Assembly (NCBI GenBank): GCA_018398765.1
Contig: JAHBMJ010003770.1
Coordinates: 8,662 to 72,661 of the forward strand
Direction of reading: 5' to 3'
Source of the DNA: Chromera velia
Taxonomy: Eukaryota; Sar; Chromeraceae
Length of the DNA stretch: 64,000 nucleotides
This document shows positions 1-12,109 of the stretch, one piece after another (position 1 is the stretch's first letter; the number at the start of each line of letters is the position of its first letter). The translations under genes were made by a program, and so were the position numbers. A model generated the notes under the pieces. That model made no database searches, had not been told where the DNA came from, and was given only the letters and a program-made list of their open reading frames with translations.

Positions 1-37
<37 letters not shown>

Positions 38-40
38 CGA
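1..40. repeat. (GT)n microsatellite at the window edge
   Basis: Almost pure GT repeat with a few GC interruptions, cut by the left edge of the window. Confidence 0.95.
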
Positions 41-185
41 GCGCGCGATGTGTCACTTTGTCCGTTTTGATTGATGACTGAGAGTTTCACCGGAAAAGGA
101 TAACGAGAAACGTTGGTATCTGTCAACCTGCCTGCCTGGCAGCCTGTGTGTGTGTCCCCGAACAGAAGAAGAGAGGGCAAAAAAA

Positions 186-211
186 AAGAAACATATTTTC
201 TGTCCCGTCTT

Positions 212-259
<48 letters not shown>

Positions 260-470
260 AAAGAAAGGCAGAAGAAGAAACATACAGTCTGTCTGTCTTG
301 AAGAAACCATACAGTCTGTTTCTCTGTCTGTTTGGCGGAAACCGTACAGTCTGTCTGGCGGGAAAGAAACCATATAGTCTGTGACATAGTCTGTCTGTCA
401 GTCTGTAAAGAAAAACAGAAGTCATGTAGTGTCTCTGCAGGTGGGAGAAGAAGAAACAGATAGTCTGTTA
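186..470. repeat. (TGTC)n tract and degenerate satellite
   Basis: A run of about eleven TGTC units at 211-256 is followed by diverged copies of a motif close to ACAGTCTGT set in GAAGAAAC-rich spacers. The open frames that cross it in several registers come from the repeat and I do not count them as genes. Confidence 0.85.
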
Positions 471-2244
471 TTATCTGTTGTTAGTTTGTTGAGCTGTCTG
501 TCTAGAGGCATTGATTGATTAATTTTTTTTCATTGATTGATTGATTGACTGGTTCTGCGCTAGGCCTTAATTCCCGCTATGACATGCGGCTATGTACGTC
601 AAGGTGTTGCCACCACTAACATGGCTTAGGATATTATTTCAAACCTCCCGGATCTAGCCCGGGATCTAGCCCAGTATATGCTAGGATATGTAATTAATTT
701 TTTTTAACTATATAAGGTTCCGACTCTTAGTCTATTTCTTAGATTCGGATTAGTGATTTAGTGGAGAATGATGATGATGATTTAGTGATTAGTGTAAGAC
801 GCTCTTCAAAGTTGAGCATTAATAGCGTATTGATCTTCCAGATCTAGTTCCAGGTTTTGTTCGTGGTCTACTCCTGGAGGTCGGCTTAGATTATTTAGGA
901 TTTGCTCAACCCAGAAGGGAAACATCAGACCAATCATCATAAGTTGAATCATGATATCACCAATATTCCGAATTTCCCTGTGCCGGCCCCCGCGGCCGAC
1001 TGTCGGGTGTCGACTTACATATATAAATACCATCAAGAATTAAGCGCATATAATTGTTCCTAGAATTATTTGGAATTTGACATTCGATTTCAAGTTGTTC
1101 CAGCATCGATGAAGTCTACTAAGAAGTCTAGTTTCCATAGCTCTAGCCAGATCTAGAGCTAGATTAACTAGAAACGCTGAGGCCAGCCTCTGATGGCCTA
1201 CATAGCACAACGATACTTGAATCATACTTCGACTTAAACCGAATGATAGACGCGCGTCTTATGAAACAATCGGTTATACCTAGGGTTATAGATAAAAGAT
1301 TTATATAAAACTTAGGCGTCGGCTAAAGGAAAAAAAAAAAAAGCGATCAGAGGAGATTTTTTTTTTTTTTTTTTACTTTTTGACCTTGAACAACACTTAA
1401 CAACATGTGTGCAACATATGAACAACACTTATGCAACACTTAAACAACAGTTGTTTGACTGAAAAAGAAAAAACAAAAAGAAAAAAAATAAAGGATTTGG
1501 GGCGATCTTTTTTTTTTTTCTTTATATATAGCCAACGATTAGCCGACGCCTAGCATAAAACATCGCTCATCAGGTGTAATCAGGTGCTCAGTCGTGTAAA
1601 AACATACATTTCTGACTAGATTTTTGCTAGGATTTTGACAATCAAGTTAATCTAATTAACATTGTTTGCAGCTTGAATGAAGTTGATGATCACTAGGATC
1701 ATAAAGTAGGATGCTGAATCATTGATGATCGATGAAATTACACGACCTCCGATAGGGTTTCAACTGCTTACATAACTTTTTAGAAGTTTTTACAACCTGA
1801 ATTCTTTATTGTTATAAGACTCTGGCTGCAGAATCCTTTCAGTTTAAAAAGAACCGAATGTTCATGAATGAAAGACTTTGTGTTCTACTTTGTCCACTAC
1901 CAGTGGCCCCCCAAGTCTTAAGACACCGCGTTGAGTGCCGTCTGGAGTGTGTTTGGCGGTGCTCGAAGGCCTCTGCAACGTTTGAGCATACAACAAAAAC
2001 GCTTCTTTGTATGCATGTGAAAGAAGGAGGACAGTGGAATCAGCGCTTTGGTCCAGAGAGAGCTCCTCTCTTAGGGTCCTTTCTTAGCATTTCGCTTTGT
2101 CTCTTTTCCTGCTTTTGGCGCTCTCTTCGGTGTGTTCAGTCGATCATTCTGTCCATTCAAGTGATTGAGCTACTCAATTGTTTCCCCCTCCCCCCCCCCT
2201 CCCACTATTTCTGTGGATGTATGTATGAATGTGCGTGTGTGTGT
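471..2244. other. AT-rich intergenic stretch, no gene seen
   Basis: This stretch lies beyond the 3' end of the EF-hand gene. It is AT-rich with many stops in all frames, repeated CTAGATCT-like words near 640-670 and 840-1150, and poly-A and poly-T tracts at 1329-1372 and 1500-1520. The only structured element I can support is the inverted-repeat element at 1312-1554. A 131-codon plus-strand frame at 1858-2253 has no recognisable feature and is not called. Confidence 0.6.
1312..1554. mobile_element. MITE-like element with terminal inverted repeats
   Basis: The ends are inverted copies of TAGGCGTCGGCTAA (left end near 1312-1327, right end near 1540-1554). The 7-bp word ATAAAAC flanks both sides (1305-1311 and 1555-1561), as a target-site duplication would. 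The 243-bp interior has no coding capacity; it holds A and T tracts and several CAACA-rich words. Superfamily is uncertain. A 7 to 8-bp duplication would suit a hAT-like or related DNA transposon. Confidence 0.6.
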
Positions 2245-5200
2245 TTAGACTGACGTCCTGAGAGAACCTGAGTCTCCTCCTGCGCCCTCGGCAGTTGCGT
2301 CAGCCGTTCTTGTGAGGCTCCCTCTCTCGGTCAGGGGAGGAAGATCGACGCTGCCTTTCTGGGAAGTACTTCCTGACTTTGATCCTCCCCTGGCAGTCTG
2401 GGCTCCTGACGGCCTCACTTGACTTGGGCCTGCGAGGGACAGCGAGAGAAACTTGGAATGAGAACTAGGGGCTGGTCGTGTTAGAAAGAATCTTTCACTT
2501 TGGCATTTGAAAAAGCATCTGGTGAAGACGAAGGCGATGCAGCAGTAAGAGAGGATGATTGGACGACGGGAGGCAAGACGAACAAACAAACAATCAAACA
2601 AACACACAAACAAACAGAACGACGGACAGATAGGCAAGGAAGCAAGCAGGAAGGAAGGTGCGCAGCTAAGCACGCAGGCTGACAGGCAGGAGCTCAACAG
2701 ATACGTGGCTGGCTGGAGGGATAAAGAGAAAGGCGAGGGAGGAAGGTTTGTATGCGCGGACACAAAGAGAGAGAGGCGGCTGACTTTTTGTCCTCTGGAG
2801 AGCTGCCTTTCTCCTTGCCTCCAACGCCCTCACGGCCTCGGAAAGTCCCGGAGCTTTCCCTCCTTCGCCGGCGACTTTCGTTAACTCTTCCAACACTGCG
2901 TGTATTGAGGGAAATACATGCACTGCGGATGGAAACACAATCATCTGAATTGTCATTTTGACTTTCTCTGGGAAGCAAATTCGGCGGACAGGCACGTGAA
3001 AGCGGAAAGGAAGGAGAAGCTAAAAGCCCCCAAGGCCCATCAATCGGTTGCAGCCATTCAAAGCGCAGTCAAGAAAAGTGCGCGGACAAGTTCAGAGTAC
3101 GAAAGGGAACTTCTAAATTGACCGACTGTCTTTCCCAGGGCTCATTGTAAGGTGTTCATTTTACGAATTGATCTGATTGCGGCACAAGTCCTTCCAGCGT
3201 TTCTGAGCTTTGCGAAAGGGCAAAGCCGACTGACCATCAGGATTCTGCCCCAGGATTGTTTTGATGGCCACCTCCGCACGGGCGCTCTCCGCATGCTGCA
3301 ATAACGACGCATTGAAGACACATGTGCTCAAAAGGAAGCTGCATCATTTATCTTGAGGGGGGGGATCTTTGACAGAAGCGGAGAGAGTGTCCCGTTCAAG
3401 CAGAAATCATTTGCAGCTGCCGGAGTAGAAGAAAGAATCAGCACTTCGTCTGGCTCTAGTGCACGCACGCACCTGTTTCTTCAGAAGGTCCACCTTCAGG
3501 TTTCTGTTCCTCTGGATGAGTCTCTGGCTGTCCGCCTGTCTCTGGCGGATTTGTTCGGCCCTGTCTCTTTGGACTCTTTTCAAGAGCGCTGCAAGTGAGA
3601 GAATCAAGCGGTGAACGATTCCACGGCACTAATCAATCAATCAATCAATCAATCGACCAATCAATCAAGAGGAAAATGCTCCTTTATTCTTTCCAACCAC
3701 TTCCGCTCAGTGTGAGAATGCACTTGTATGATTCTTCCTACGCATATATATATACAGCAAAAGGAAAGCTGAAAGGACTTCTGACAAACCTTGCAACTCC
3801 AACTGTTCCCTCCGAAGAAATTTCCCCTCTTTCCTTCGGATGACATCCTGAAGGGGCAGCAGGGAGGAAGAGGGCAGCGGACAGAATATGCAGAAGCGAA
3901 ATGGGACTGCGGATAAAATCCCACCAACCCAACGCAAAAACACATGCAACGGGAAATCTCGTGAAGCTGACAGAAGACCTTCGCGCAACAAAGTTGCAGA
4001 GAATATGGGAGGACTTCGAAGATGTAGAGAAATCAGCGAATGGAAATACATGAAGATGCATTTTCTTTCATACAGAATTCTTTTACATATACATATACAC
4101 ATATATACATATACATATATACAAAAGAATTCTGTATGCAAGAAATCAGCGAATGGAATTACATGAAGATGACAGGCACTCTTTCCTTCATATGCAGACA
4201 TTTTGAGGGTGCGAGAAAAAAACTGATCGTGTCAGAGGTAGATTGAAGAGAGACACAGGAAAAAGGACAGACAGAAACGGATAGAACCAGAGACATTTGG
4301 CCAGACAGGAAGCGGAAAAAACAAAGTCACACAGACCCATACACAGATCATCTGAGTGAGCAAGTCGAAAAGAGATCTGTCGCTCTTTTCCCCGCCCTCA
4401 TCAGGAAGTAGGAACCAAAGGTAAGGATGCTAGAAGAGAGAGGAAGGATGGAGCAACAGACCGACCCTCAGGACATCCTCATGTCTTCCAAGTTCCCAGC
4501 GCTCCAAGGCGTCTGCCCTCTCCTTTGCCTTGTCAGCTTCCTCATATCTTCCAAATTTTGCTGCATACCAATAATCGACCGTCGAAACAAACTTGCTCAG
4601 AAATTGTTTTTTCTGTTCAAGTCGCAAGTAGCTTATGCCCAAAAGATTTCCTCGAATATCGACAGAAGTCTCTCCAGGTTACCCTCCGCTTGTCGAGTCG
4701 TCGGTCCGTGTCTCAGAAGAGTGAGTGTTCGTCGTTAACGGAAGAAAGCTTTGAGCAGACCATCATGGGCACTCGTAAGAAGAACTAGACGCAAAATCGA
4801 ATGACTGGTGAAACAGGGTGCTAAATGGAAACCAAAGTGATCACATTCTTCACTAGACTGACAAAACACTGACCGAGAGCGTATTCCTTCTGCCGAAGCT
4901 CCAAGAGATCCCTTGAAAATTTCGGCTTGCACCTGCAAGACGTTGAGAAGAAGCGGCACTGAGTCTTGAGTCGTTTTGGAGCAACTATCAATATATCATT
5001 TCGGACAGGCATTGGCTTCTGCTGCGTGTCAAATGCAGATGAAGCAAAGTGAGATGCAGCAAACTGCCTCCTGCTCTTGCACCTGACTGCTTCAAGAAGA
5101 ACCATGCGAGAGACTCAAAAAGGGAGCACAGGCATGCGAGTCTATACGGAGGAGCTGAAGATCCCCTTCGACATTTCTTCTTCACCGAGGTGCCTATGCC

Positions 5201-5619
5201 TTTCCCACAATGGCTGTGCAATGAACAGAGACGGAAAAGACAAAATGTGAAGCAAGATATTTTGCTTTTGATGAAAATTAGGAAAGAGTGGAAAGAGAGC
5301 TTGATACAAAAGAAAAGGAAAAAGCTCTGCAAATCATCTTTTTCGTGGTCCAGATGACCCACAGTGCTCTTGCAAAGATGAAGAGGCAGGTCCATCTGTG
5401 ATGCCTGTGCTGTGACAAAGCAATTAGATGTGACTGACCTATGCTGATAGTAGTCACTCAGCTTTGTTTGATATTCCCGAAAGTCTTTTGCGTGCTGATT
5501 CTGCATCAATATCGACAATGGCAAGTCCGTCAACATCGCTACTCATGCATACACTGACGACAGCATAAAATTGAACCAGAGAAAGCAGGAGTGAAGCGAG
5601 AAAGAAGAATATGCACCAT

Positions 5620-5653
<34 letters not shown>

Positions 5654-5883
5654 ATCACACACACGCATGCCCATCCACACACAGAGAGAAGGGGGGACGG
5701 GAGGGGCAGAGTGGATAAGAGCACAAAAAGACTGACAGGTCGCGAAGCCCCTGTTAAAGCGTAGAGGCCTACAAGACTTTTCATTCCTTTTTGTATGTGA
5801 GAAAGAAGCAATCCAAAAAGAGTTCTTCAGTTCCGGTCTTGGGTCAAATAATGAGCGCAGAGTTTCCTCTAACGACGCTGTGT

Positions 5884-5948
<65 letters not shown>

Positions 5949-7747
5949 CGAGACTTAACCACCTGTCATTTGAAGAGTGTCGGGTTCTTCTGCCTACACA
6001 TAATGAGTCACTCTAGCGAATAAAGCCGAGTCACGCACCTTTAGTTTTTCCATGGAGATGTAGGCTTGCGCCTCATAATCCCCCATATATTTGTCCCATG
6101 CAGAGCTGAACTCAAGAAACTGCTGCCGTTGAGCTGTCTCCACCTGCACACATGCGCATGGGAATCGGCTAGCTCTGTGTCCTCCACCCAAAAGAAACAA
6201 AAATTTCGAGACTCGACTGATGCCTTTGGGTTTTTTTGACCTAGAAAGACAGCGCGAGTACAGATAAAGAAAAAAGCGAACCAGGAAGAATGGCCAATAG
6301 ATGTACCGTCATTAAGAAGGCGGAGCAGCATTTGTCGAAAGACCGAAGGAAACCGCCAGTGCGAAAACTCGGCTGAAACTTCAGTCATGTTAACGCGATC
6401 CTTCCTCTCTGCCTCTTTCCCTCATTTCACCACAAGAGTAAACTAAAACAAATCCCTTTTGTACCTTCTGTAATAGTGGAAGTCAGACAATTGATCCCGT
6501 GCTTTGAGCATCTCGTCTTCCTTTGACCAATCGAATCGGATTGTCACAAACAAATTAGCATGACATCTACTCGGGCGACCGTGTGGTACGGGGGCATTCG
6601 TTCTTCAGGAAACACAGATTCAACTTTCGAGCCTTAGACGTCCTTACCTCTTGAATCTCCTCAAACTGTGCCAACTCCACCAGCCTTCGTTGTCTCTCCT
6701 CCTCGTGTCGTCTCAGCTCGTCATACTTTTGCCTGGCCTTCCTGGCTTCGCTGTACCTGCCTTCGACCTCGCACTGCTTTCTGAAATCGTCAAGTCTCTT
6801 CATACAAAGCACGGGTGCAGTGATCCCATCAGGTCCCAAGAGAATTTCGTCATTTCGGTTGCCCTCTGTGGCACTCTCCCCCTCTCCTTTGCCATCGTCT
6901 GGTTGAGCATCCTCTGCGCGTCCTTCGGCTTCCTGGGATCCAGAGGCGCCTTTGTTCGTGCTTGTCATGAACGTGTCCGCGCTGACTTCCTCCACTCCCC
7001 TCAACTCAGAGATAATGGACTCGAACGTCACCGACGCCCGCTCCGGAGAGGCCGCACTTTTCAGGGCCTCTTGAACGAGCACGGCTGCACTTGTCAGTGT
7101 AAAAGCATCCGGGACAGAAAGACCGAACGATCGAGACAGACAAGCGCACACACAGAGACAGACAGACAGGTAAGCGCATACATAGACAGGTGTGTCAGAT
7201 CGAACTTCACCGCATTCAAGCAGACAGGTTGATGCAAAAAGTTCCTCAGACCTACATGCAGGCACGCAGAACGGCGCATACAGGAAAACTATATACTGGG
7301 ACTGGAGTAGAGGGTGTGGAGTGACGATACGCACTGTGGAAGAGCAACAGCGGACTAGAAGAGGCAGAAGTCTGCTTCTTCACACAAATATATGGTAACA
7401 TTACGGACTCCCGTGACCGATCGGCTACCTATCTCTGAGAAACCCGAGCAGTGAAGTCTTGCAGAGAATGATGCAGACTCCGACCTGTGTCTTTGTCTCT
7501 CCCCAGCGCCTCCAGAAGTTCAGGCACACTGTCCAAGGGCACCTCTCCAGTGCCTGCAGAGATATTTGACAATTGTATCAAAGAAGAATGACCTTCGTGC
7601 CTCTAGAGATGAAGCACGACAAAATGTCCATTTGTACGTACCTTCGGGGTCAAAGCGTTCGAATAACTTTTGGATGAGCTCCATCTCGCCCCCCGCTTCT
7701 TCCTGGAACGCTGCGAGGGAGGAGGGGGCTTCCGGCGGTTTCGCCAT
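2245..7747 (-). CDS. EF-hand and coiled-coil protein, 12 exons, 496 aa, complete
   Basis: Exons in coding order: 7642-7747, 7485-7553, 6648-7084, 6039-6143, 5439-5500, 4874-4932, 4466-4560, 3790-3847, 3473-3588, 3235-3295, 2785-2922, 2245-2429. All junctions keep phase and the sum is 1491 nt. The ATG at 7747 (AGGATGGCG) is chosen because the EF-hand helix follows it directly. Residues 33-44 (DPEGTGEVPLDS) form an EF-hand-like loop. Residues about 100-145 are acidic and Gly/Ser-rich. Residues about 150-370 are heptad-rich and highly charged, with two copies of a GRYxEAxKA...L.R.E motif (near 164 and 282). The last 60 residues are Ser/Thr/Gly-rich. The layout resembles uncharacterised coiled-coil proteins of ciliated protists, so a cytoskeletal or axonemal role is possible. 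That is inference; no enzyme motif is present. Gene identity is not recognised. Confidence 0.85.
3161..3295 (-). other. Alternative 3' end: retained intron in the EF-hand gene
   Basis: If the GTCAGT donor after 3235 is not used, exon 10 reads on in frame for 24 more codons to a TAA at 3161-3163, giving a protein of 413 residues that lacks the last two exons. The extension (ending in WKDLCRNQINS) contains no premature stop and is hydrophilic, so an alternative C terminus by intron retention is possible. The spliced form is preferred because all phases fit and the donor resembles others in this gene. Confidence 0.35.
4028..4171. repeat. Intronic palindrome bracketed by a 31-bp direct repeat
   Basis: Inside intron 7 of the EF-hand gene, arms at 4062-4084 and 4123-4145 pair over about 23 bp (core ACAGAATTCTTTT) around a 38-bp AT-rich loop of ACATAT-like units. 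The same 31-bp word, starting AGAAATCAGCGAATGG, lies at 4028-4058 and 4141-4171 with one mismatch, so the palindrome sits inside a local duplication. Confidence 0.8.
5621..5682. repeat. (AC)n microsatellite
   Basis: AC-rich tract in an intron of the EF-hand gene. It creates spurious Val/Cys-rich frames on the minus strand. Confidence 0.9.
5880..5950. repeat. (GT)n microsatellite
   Basis: About 60 bases of nearly pure GT in the same intron of the EF-hand gene, between the exons at 6039-6143 and 5439-5500. Confidence 0.95.
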
Positions 7748-8028
7748 CCTCTGAAAGGCCCACAACGAGCGAAACGGGCTGCGACTGTGGCTACAAGTCT
7801 TCGTCTGGGGAGGGTGTTGCAAGACCAGCAAGCAACGATGGCTGGCCAAATCAGTACGCCCCCTCTTTCAAAGTTCGAAGGTCTGTCTTGCCCGAGAGTA
7901 AAGTGGAACTTCAGAAGAGCTGTCCATCTACTCCTTGAGCGTTTCTGTGCTTTTTGCCGCGATCAAAGGAGAGAAATGGTCATTTATCGGCCGTGAAGAT
8001 CAGTCGACAATTGCAGTTCAACAATGTT

Positions 8029-8065
<37 letters not shown>

Positions 8066-8384
8066 TGCATGCATACAATTATATTTGCATGCATGCATAT
8101 GCGCGCAGAAAAAAAAAAAAAACATGCATGCACGGGAACGCACGCGTTCGGTGCGCGGATCGAATTGTGCCTTTAAACAAAAAAAAAAGCCCCGCGCACA
8201 GGCGCACCCCGACCAAACTATAAACTATGCATTTGTTTCTATTTGTTTGCTCCACAGATGGAGCGTTCGCACCAAAGGCTCTTGCAGTGTTGAAGCGAGC
8301 GGTGTATAGGATTGCAGAAAGAACGAACACAATACGATCAAGGGTGGCAGGAGCAATCAAAGCTTGAATGCCACTTGCAGTCAT
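7748..8384 (-). promoter_or_regulatory. Presumed 5' region of the EF-hand gene with GCATGCAT cluster
   Basis: No gene is seen here. An (AT)n tract at about 8033-8060 runs into a cluster of overlapping ATGCATGCA words at 8061-8074, 8085-8100 and 8123-8132, about 310-380 bases upstream of the ATG at 7747. TGCATGCA-type sites are known targets of some apicomplexan ApiAP2 factors. Applying that to this organism is inference. No TATA-like element or initiator can be assigned with confidence. Confidence 0.35.
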
Positions 8385-8542
8385 CAGAGCTTTAGTATAC
8401 TGTAGTGTAGTGCATGATTATGCATGATAGGACAGAGAAAACTAACAGCTATACTAAGAGCTCAAAATTTGATTTCAACCTTAATCAGTTTAAATTAGTA
8501 TATTTTTAGATTTGGTATACAAGACAACTTTACAATATAATC

Positions 8543-8782
8543 TGTTGGAGATTGCGTCCGGGGTCGATTGATGCTGGCCTTTCACGGCCGTGGTCCCAGG
8601 GACTTCGACCTGGGCTCAGCATGCTACAACCTATGCAAATCTGTAACACTATAAACTGTGCATGCACCTAGGCATACACCGTGTAGGAGAAACTGATCGA
8701 TCTATATTGTCTTATTCAAGGAGAGGCGCATTCGCTTATCCTCTCCCCCCCGAACTCTGTTCTGACACGTGAATTCCTTATA
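8543..8782 (+). repeat. 5' LTR of the copia element
   Basis: 240-bp repeat starting TGTTGGAG and ending CCTTATA. It matches 15477-15704 throughout except for a 12-bp segment present only here and about a dozen substitutions, nearly all transitions. The duplication TAATC lies just before it. Confidence 0.92.
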
Positions 8783-9103
8783 GATCAGTGTGTCAGACTG
8801 ATTTATTGCCACTTTGTTGTTAAGATAAACTTTGAAGACATAAAAAGTTTTTTCAGGGGCTTACTCAATGACGCCTTTGAACCGATCAGTGCTGAAGTAT
8901 CTAGACTCAGTGTAGAGTTTGATCGAAGAGATGCCGCGCCTCTAGGCCAGCGGGAGGAGAGAATAGAAGACTTGTTAGACAGATGGATTCCACCCAGTCA
9001 AACCAGTGCTGCAGTAGTAGAGAAGAAAGAAAGAATTGCCCCTGTTTCTCTGTTTACGTCTGGACCTATTCAGGCTTAGAAAGTTTGAAAGCTTTTCGAT
9101 GCT

Positions 9104-10246
9104 ATGGCTTTCTTCTCGGACAAAGACCCGTCCCCCTCTCACTCTAACTTGTCTAATGTGAGTGGATCTTCCAATGGCATTGTCATTACATCTTCCTGCC
9201 ACTCTGCAGCTCAAAGAGTGGGTTCCGCATGCAGAAAGAAGAGATCGTCGAGGCAGTTAAAGAAAGTGGACCTGACCGCCTGCCCGAAGTTCGCTGGAAA
9301 GAAAGAGATTGTCGACTTTGCGTCGCAGTGGAGGGAGTTCTCCAATGTGCACCTGCAGAGGAAGCACTTCAGGAATCCACTCGACAGAGGAGTGGAGATC
9401 TAACATCATCGTCGCGTTAAACAAGGCAGAAAGTGATGCTCGGGCCTTCAGGAGAGATGTGAGGAGATGGAGATGGAAGCGGGTGAACCCTGAGGATATT
9501 GTAGAGAAGATGAAGCAAGAGTATTCCTCGACCTTGTTGGCGCTGCAGCTAGCTGTGTAGGAGCGTATGCAGGTCTTCCTATGGCTCCTCAACCACCGTG
9601 ATCGAAACGGTCGTGTCGTCATCTTGAGCAGTGTGGTGCTGTCGTTCACGAAGATTAACCAGAGACTCGAGGATCTCCTCCTCGATTCCGATGACGCGGA
9701 GTGGGAGATCGCAGATCCGCCAAGGTCATCATGATCGTCAACGCCCTCACGGACGACCAGCATATGAAGCTCATCAACTCCCTCAGATCCGATTCGAAAC
9801 TTCCTGGATTGAGGGGGCAGCTGGATTTTAGACAGATTGACTATGCCACTCTGAAGAAGGAGCTTGAGTGGTTCACATCTTTTGATTGGGATGCAGAGAT
9901 CAAGGCGAGACAGAGGCAGAGTAGGGGTAGAAAGAGAGCCTTCAGAGGCCAGCAGAGATGGGGTCGGGGATCTGGTGGATTCAGAAATCAGGGGAATAGA
10001 CAGAACAGTCAGCGCTCCGCCCAGCAGTCTCCTCCCCAACAGCAGCAGCAGCTATGGGGACCAAAGAGGTGCTGGTGGTGCCAGGATATGACCCACTTCG
10101 AGAAGAACTGTGCGCGTAAGCATGCGGGGCAGCCCAGAATCGAGTATCGCCCTTGGGTTCCCCCTCCCCCCAGCCAAAATCCCAATAGAAGCCAGCAGCT
10201 GCAGCAGTCTTCCTTGTCCTCCTCTGGGGGACAGGGACGGAGATGA
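9104..10246 (+). pseudogene. gag: copia gag remains with zinc knuckle
   Basis: Gag-like coding remnants lie in more than one frame. The last part is Arg/Gln/Gly-rich and holds a CX2CX4HX4C zinc knuckle (CWWCQDMTHFEKNC) near 10072-10113, followed by a Pro/Ser/Gln-rich tail. Order and motif are typical of Ty1/copia nucleocapsid. Treated as a fossil. Confidence 0.75.
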
Positions 10247-10378
10247 CCATACTCGGAGGTGCAGAGTGTAGCGCATTCCCCCGGCATGCAGGTTTCCAAT
10301 CGCTTTGCATTGCTTGCTGAAGAAGAAGGGGAAAGCCGTCCCGGGCAGGACGTAACAAAACTGCGACCATACGCTATG

Positions 10379-12109
10379 GGGCATGCAGGTGGAGCGAGAG
10401 AGGGTGGAATAAAATGGGTGGTGAAGAAGCTGGTGGTTGATTCTGGATGCAGCCGGCATTTCTTTGGCAGAGACGTCAAGTCCTGTGTGGTTGAGGTGAG
10501 GGAGACGGACAGTGAGTTTGTGGAGGTTGAAGGAGACGTTGCATAAGCAGAGAGCGACGTGACTGTGGATCTCCCTGGAGTCAAGTGTGTGGATTGAGGT
10601 AGGAGGATAGCACGTTTGGATGGAGCTTTCTTTCAGTCTGTGCCAGTCTCTCTTGTGAGTATGCATGGTCTCCACTTGCAGAAAGTGTGTGAGCCATTCT
10701 GGGTGGAGCTCCCTGAAAAAGACAGTGGCAGTTTTCGTACGCGTATGAAAGAGGAGGAAGGCGTTCTGGTTTTGAGTGTGTATGGGGGGGTGCAGTCAAA
10801 AAATCTGGTAGTGAAGCGTGGCCCACTTCATATATGTTTGAACGTAGATAGGAAGGATAGACCTCTTGTACGTGAGTGGGCGTTTTTATAGCATGAAGGT
10901 CAGAAGGAGGCCCCGCAGGAGCGACCGCCAATTCGGTTAGGTGCGCATCGATCGCGGAGGGTAAGCTTCCCTTCTGAAGGTCAGATGAGGGAAAGGGAGG
11001 TTTTGATGTGACATAAGAGATTTGGGTATGCGACTGGTATGCGACTGTATGAAATAATGAAAGAGAAAGGCATTATGTCGCATGTGAGCAGAGAGGCGTG
11101 TAATCAAGTGAGGCATGTGTACAGACAGTGCAAGCATGTGAATGCTGTGATGTATCGTATTCCTCAGAAGAGCCAGAAAGGTGTGTAAGGAAAGGAATTC
11201 AATGAAATCATTTATCAGGATGTTATGTTTTTACCTGGTGGTACCCCTGTGTCTTTGATTGTCGATGCTGCAACTCGTTTTGTTTCTGGCATGGTTCTGC
11301 CTTCGAAAGGGAAGGCAGTAAAACATCTGACTGCGTGGATAAGAAGATAGGAGAGACTGGGTGAGAAGCTCAAAATGAAAGGAAAGCCTGCAATGGTTTG
11401 CACTGACAACAGAAGAGAATTTGTGGGTGAAAAGAAGGGATAGTATGAGCATGTGTGTGATCAAGAGTCCATCTTTCATAAGAAAAGAAGCATCTACACT
11501 CTCCAGTCTCAAGCGCAAGTAGAGAGAATGAATCGTACAGTAAAAAAATTGCTCTGAAAGTTGCTTACGGATTTGAATTTGCCGTTGCTTGCGGATTTGA
11601 ATTTGCCGAAATATTGTGCAAAGTGGTTGTTGACTGGTGTGATTGATTCTTTGAATGAATGTGTTAAACTTTCGTTTGCGATAGGTAAGTCGCCCAATGT
11701 GTCTGTGTTTAGTGTTGAGGCTGTTCGTCCCATTTTCCCCATCTCTGTCGGTGATCGTATTCTTGTGACTGACCCTCGTCCGATTCCCTCTTCTGCTGTG
11801 CCTGTCAGAGGAAAGGAAGGGATCTTTGCTGGAGTCAAAAGCGACTCTGTCGTGTATGTTCTTGTGAAGACAGACAGTGGAAAGAGATGGAAACCTTTGT
11901 GTGTACATCCGAGTGCTGTGTCTTTGATTGAATGGTATGGTTTGAATGTGTCTTCTGACTTTTTAAATGGAGTGTCTGAGTCAGCAGCTGCACCTGCTGA
12001 TGATGTTAATCGTTTTTCTGATTTCGATGTCGATGAAGACAGAGAAGTCGATGTTTTTGCTACAGGGGGTGCGGACCCTGAAGCTGTTGTCTCCTCCTCT
12101 AAGTCGTAG
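10379..12109 (+). pseudogene. pol: copia protease and integrase remains
   Basis: An aspartic-protease-like segment with the core LVVDSGCSRHFF lies near 10430-10465. An integrase catalytic-core remnant, including the copia-like run SLIVDAATRFVSGM, lies near 11250-11300. Further integrase C-terminal sequence reaches about 12109. The segment is broken in several places and is a fossil. Confidence 0.75.

Noticed and set aside
53-425. Overlapping open frames on both strands near the left edge
   Set aside because: They are translations of the TGTC repeat and its diverged satellite; composition follows the repeat in every frame.
2245-3121. A separate small gene downstream of the EF-hand gene
   Set aside because: Its two exons (2785-2922, 2245-2429) join in phase to exon 10 of the EF-hand gene through a GTCAGT donor, so they are treated as that gene's last exons.
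5539-5962. Thr/His and Val/Cys-rich minus-strand frames
   Set aside because: They are produced by the AC and GT microsatellites in an intron of the EF-hand gene.
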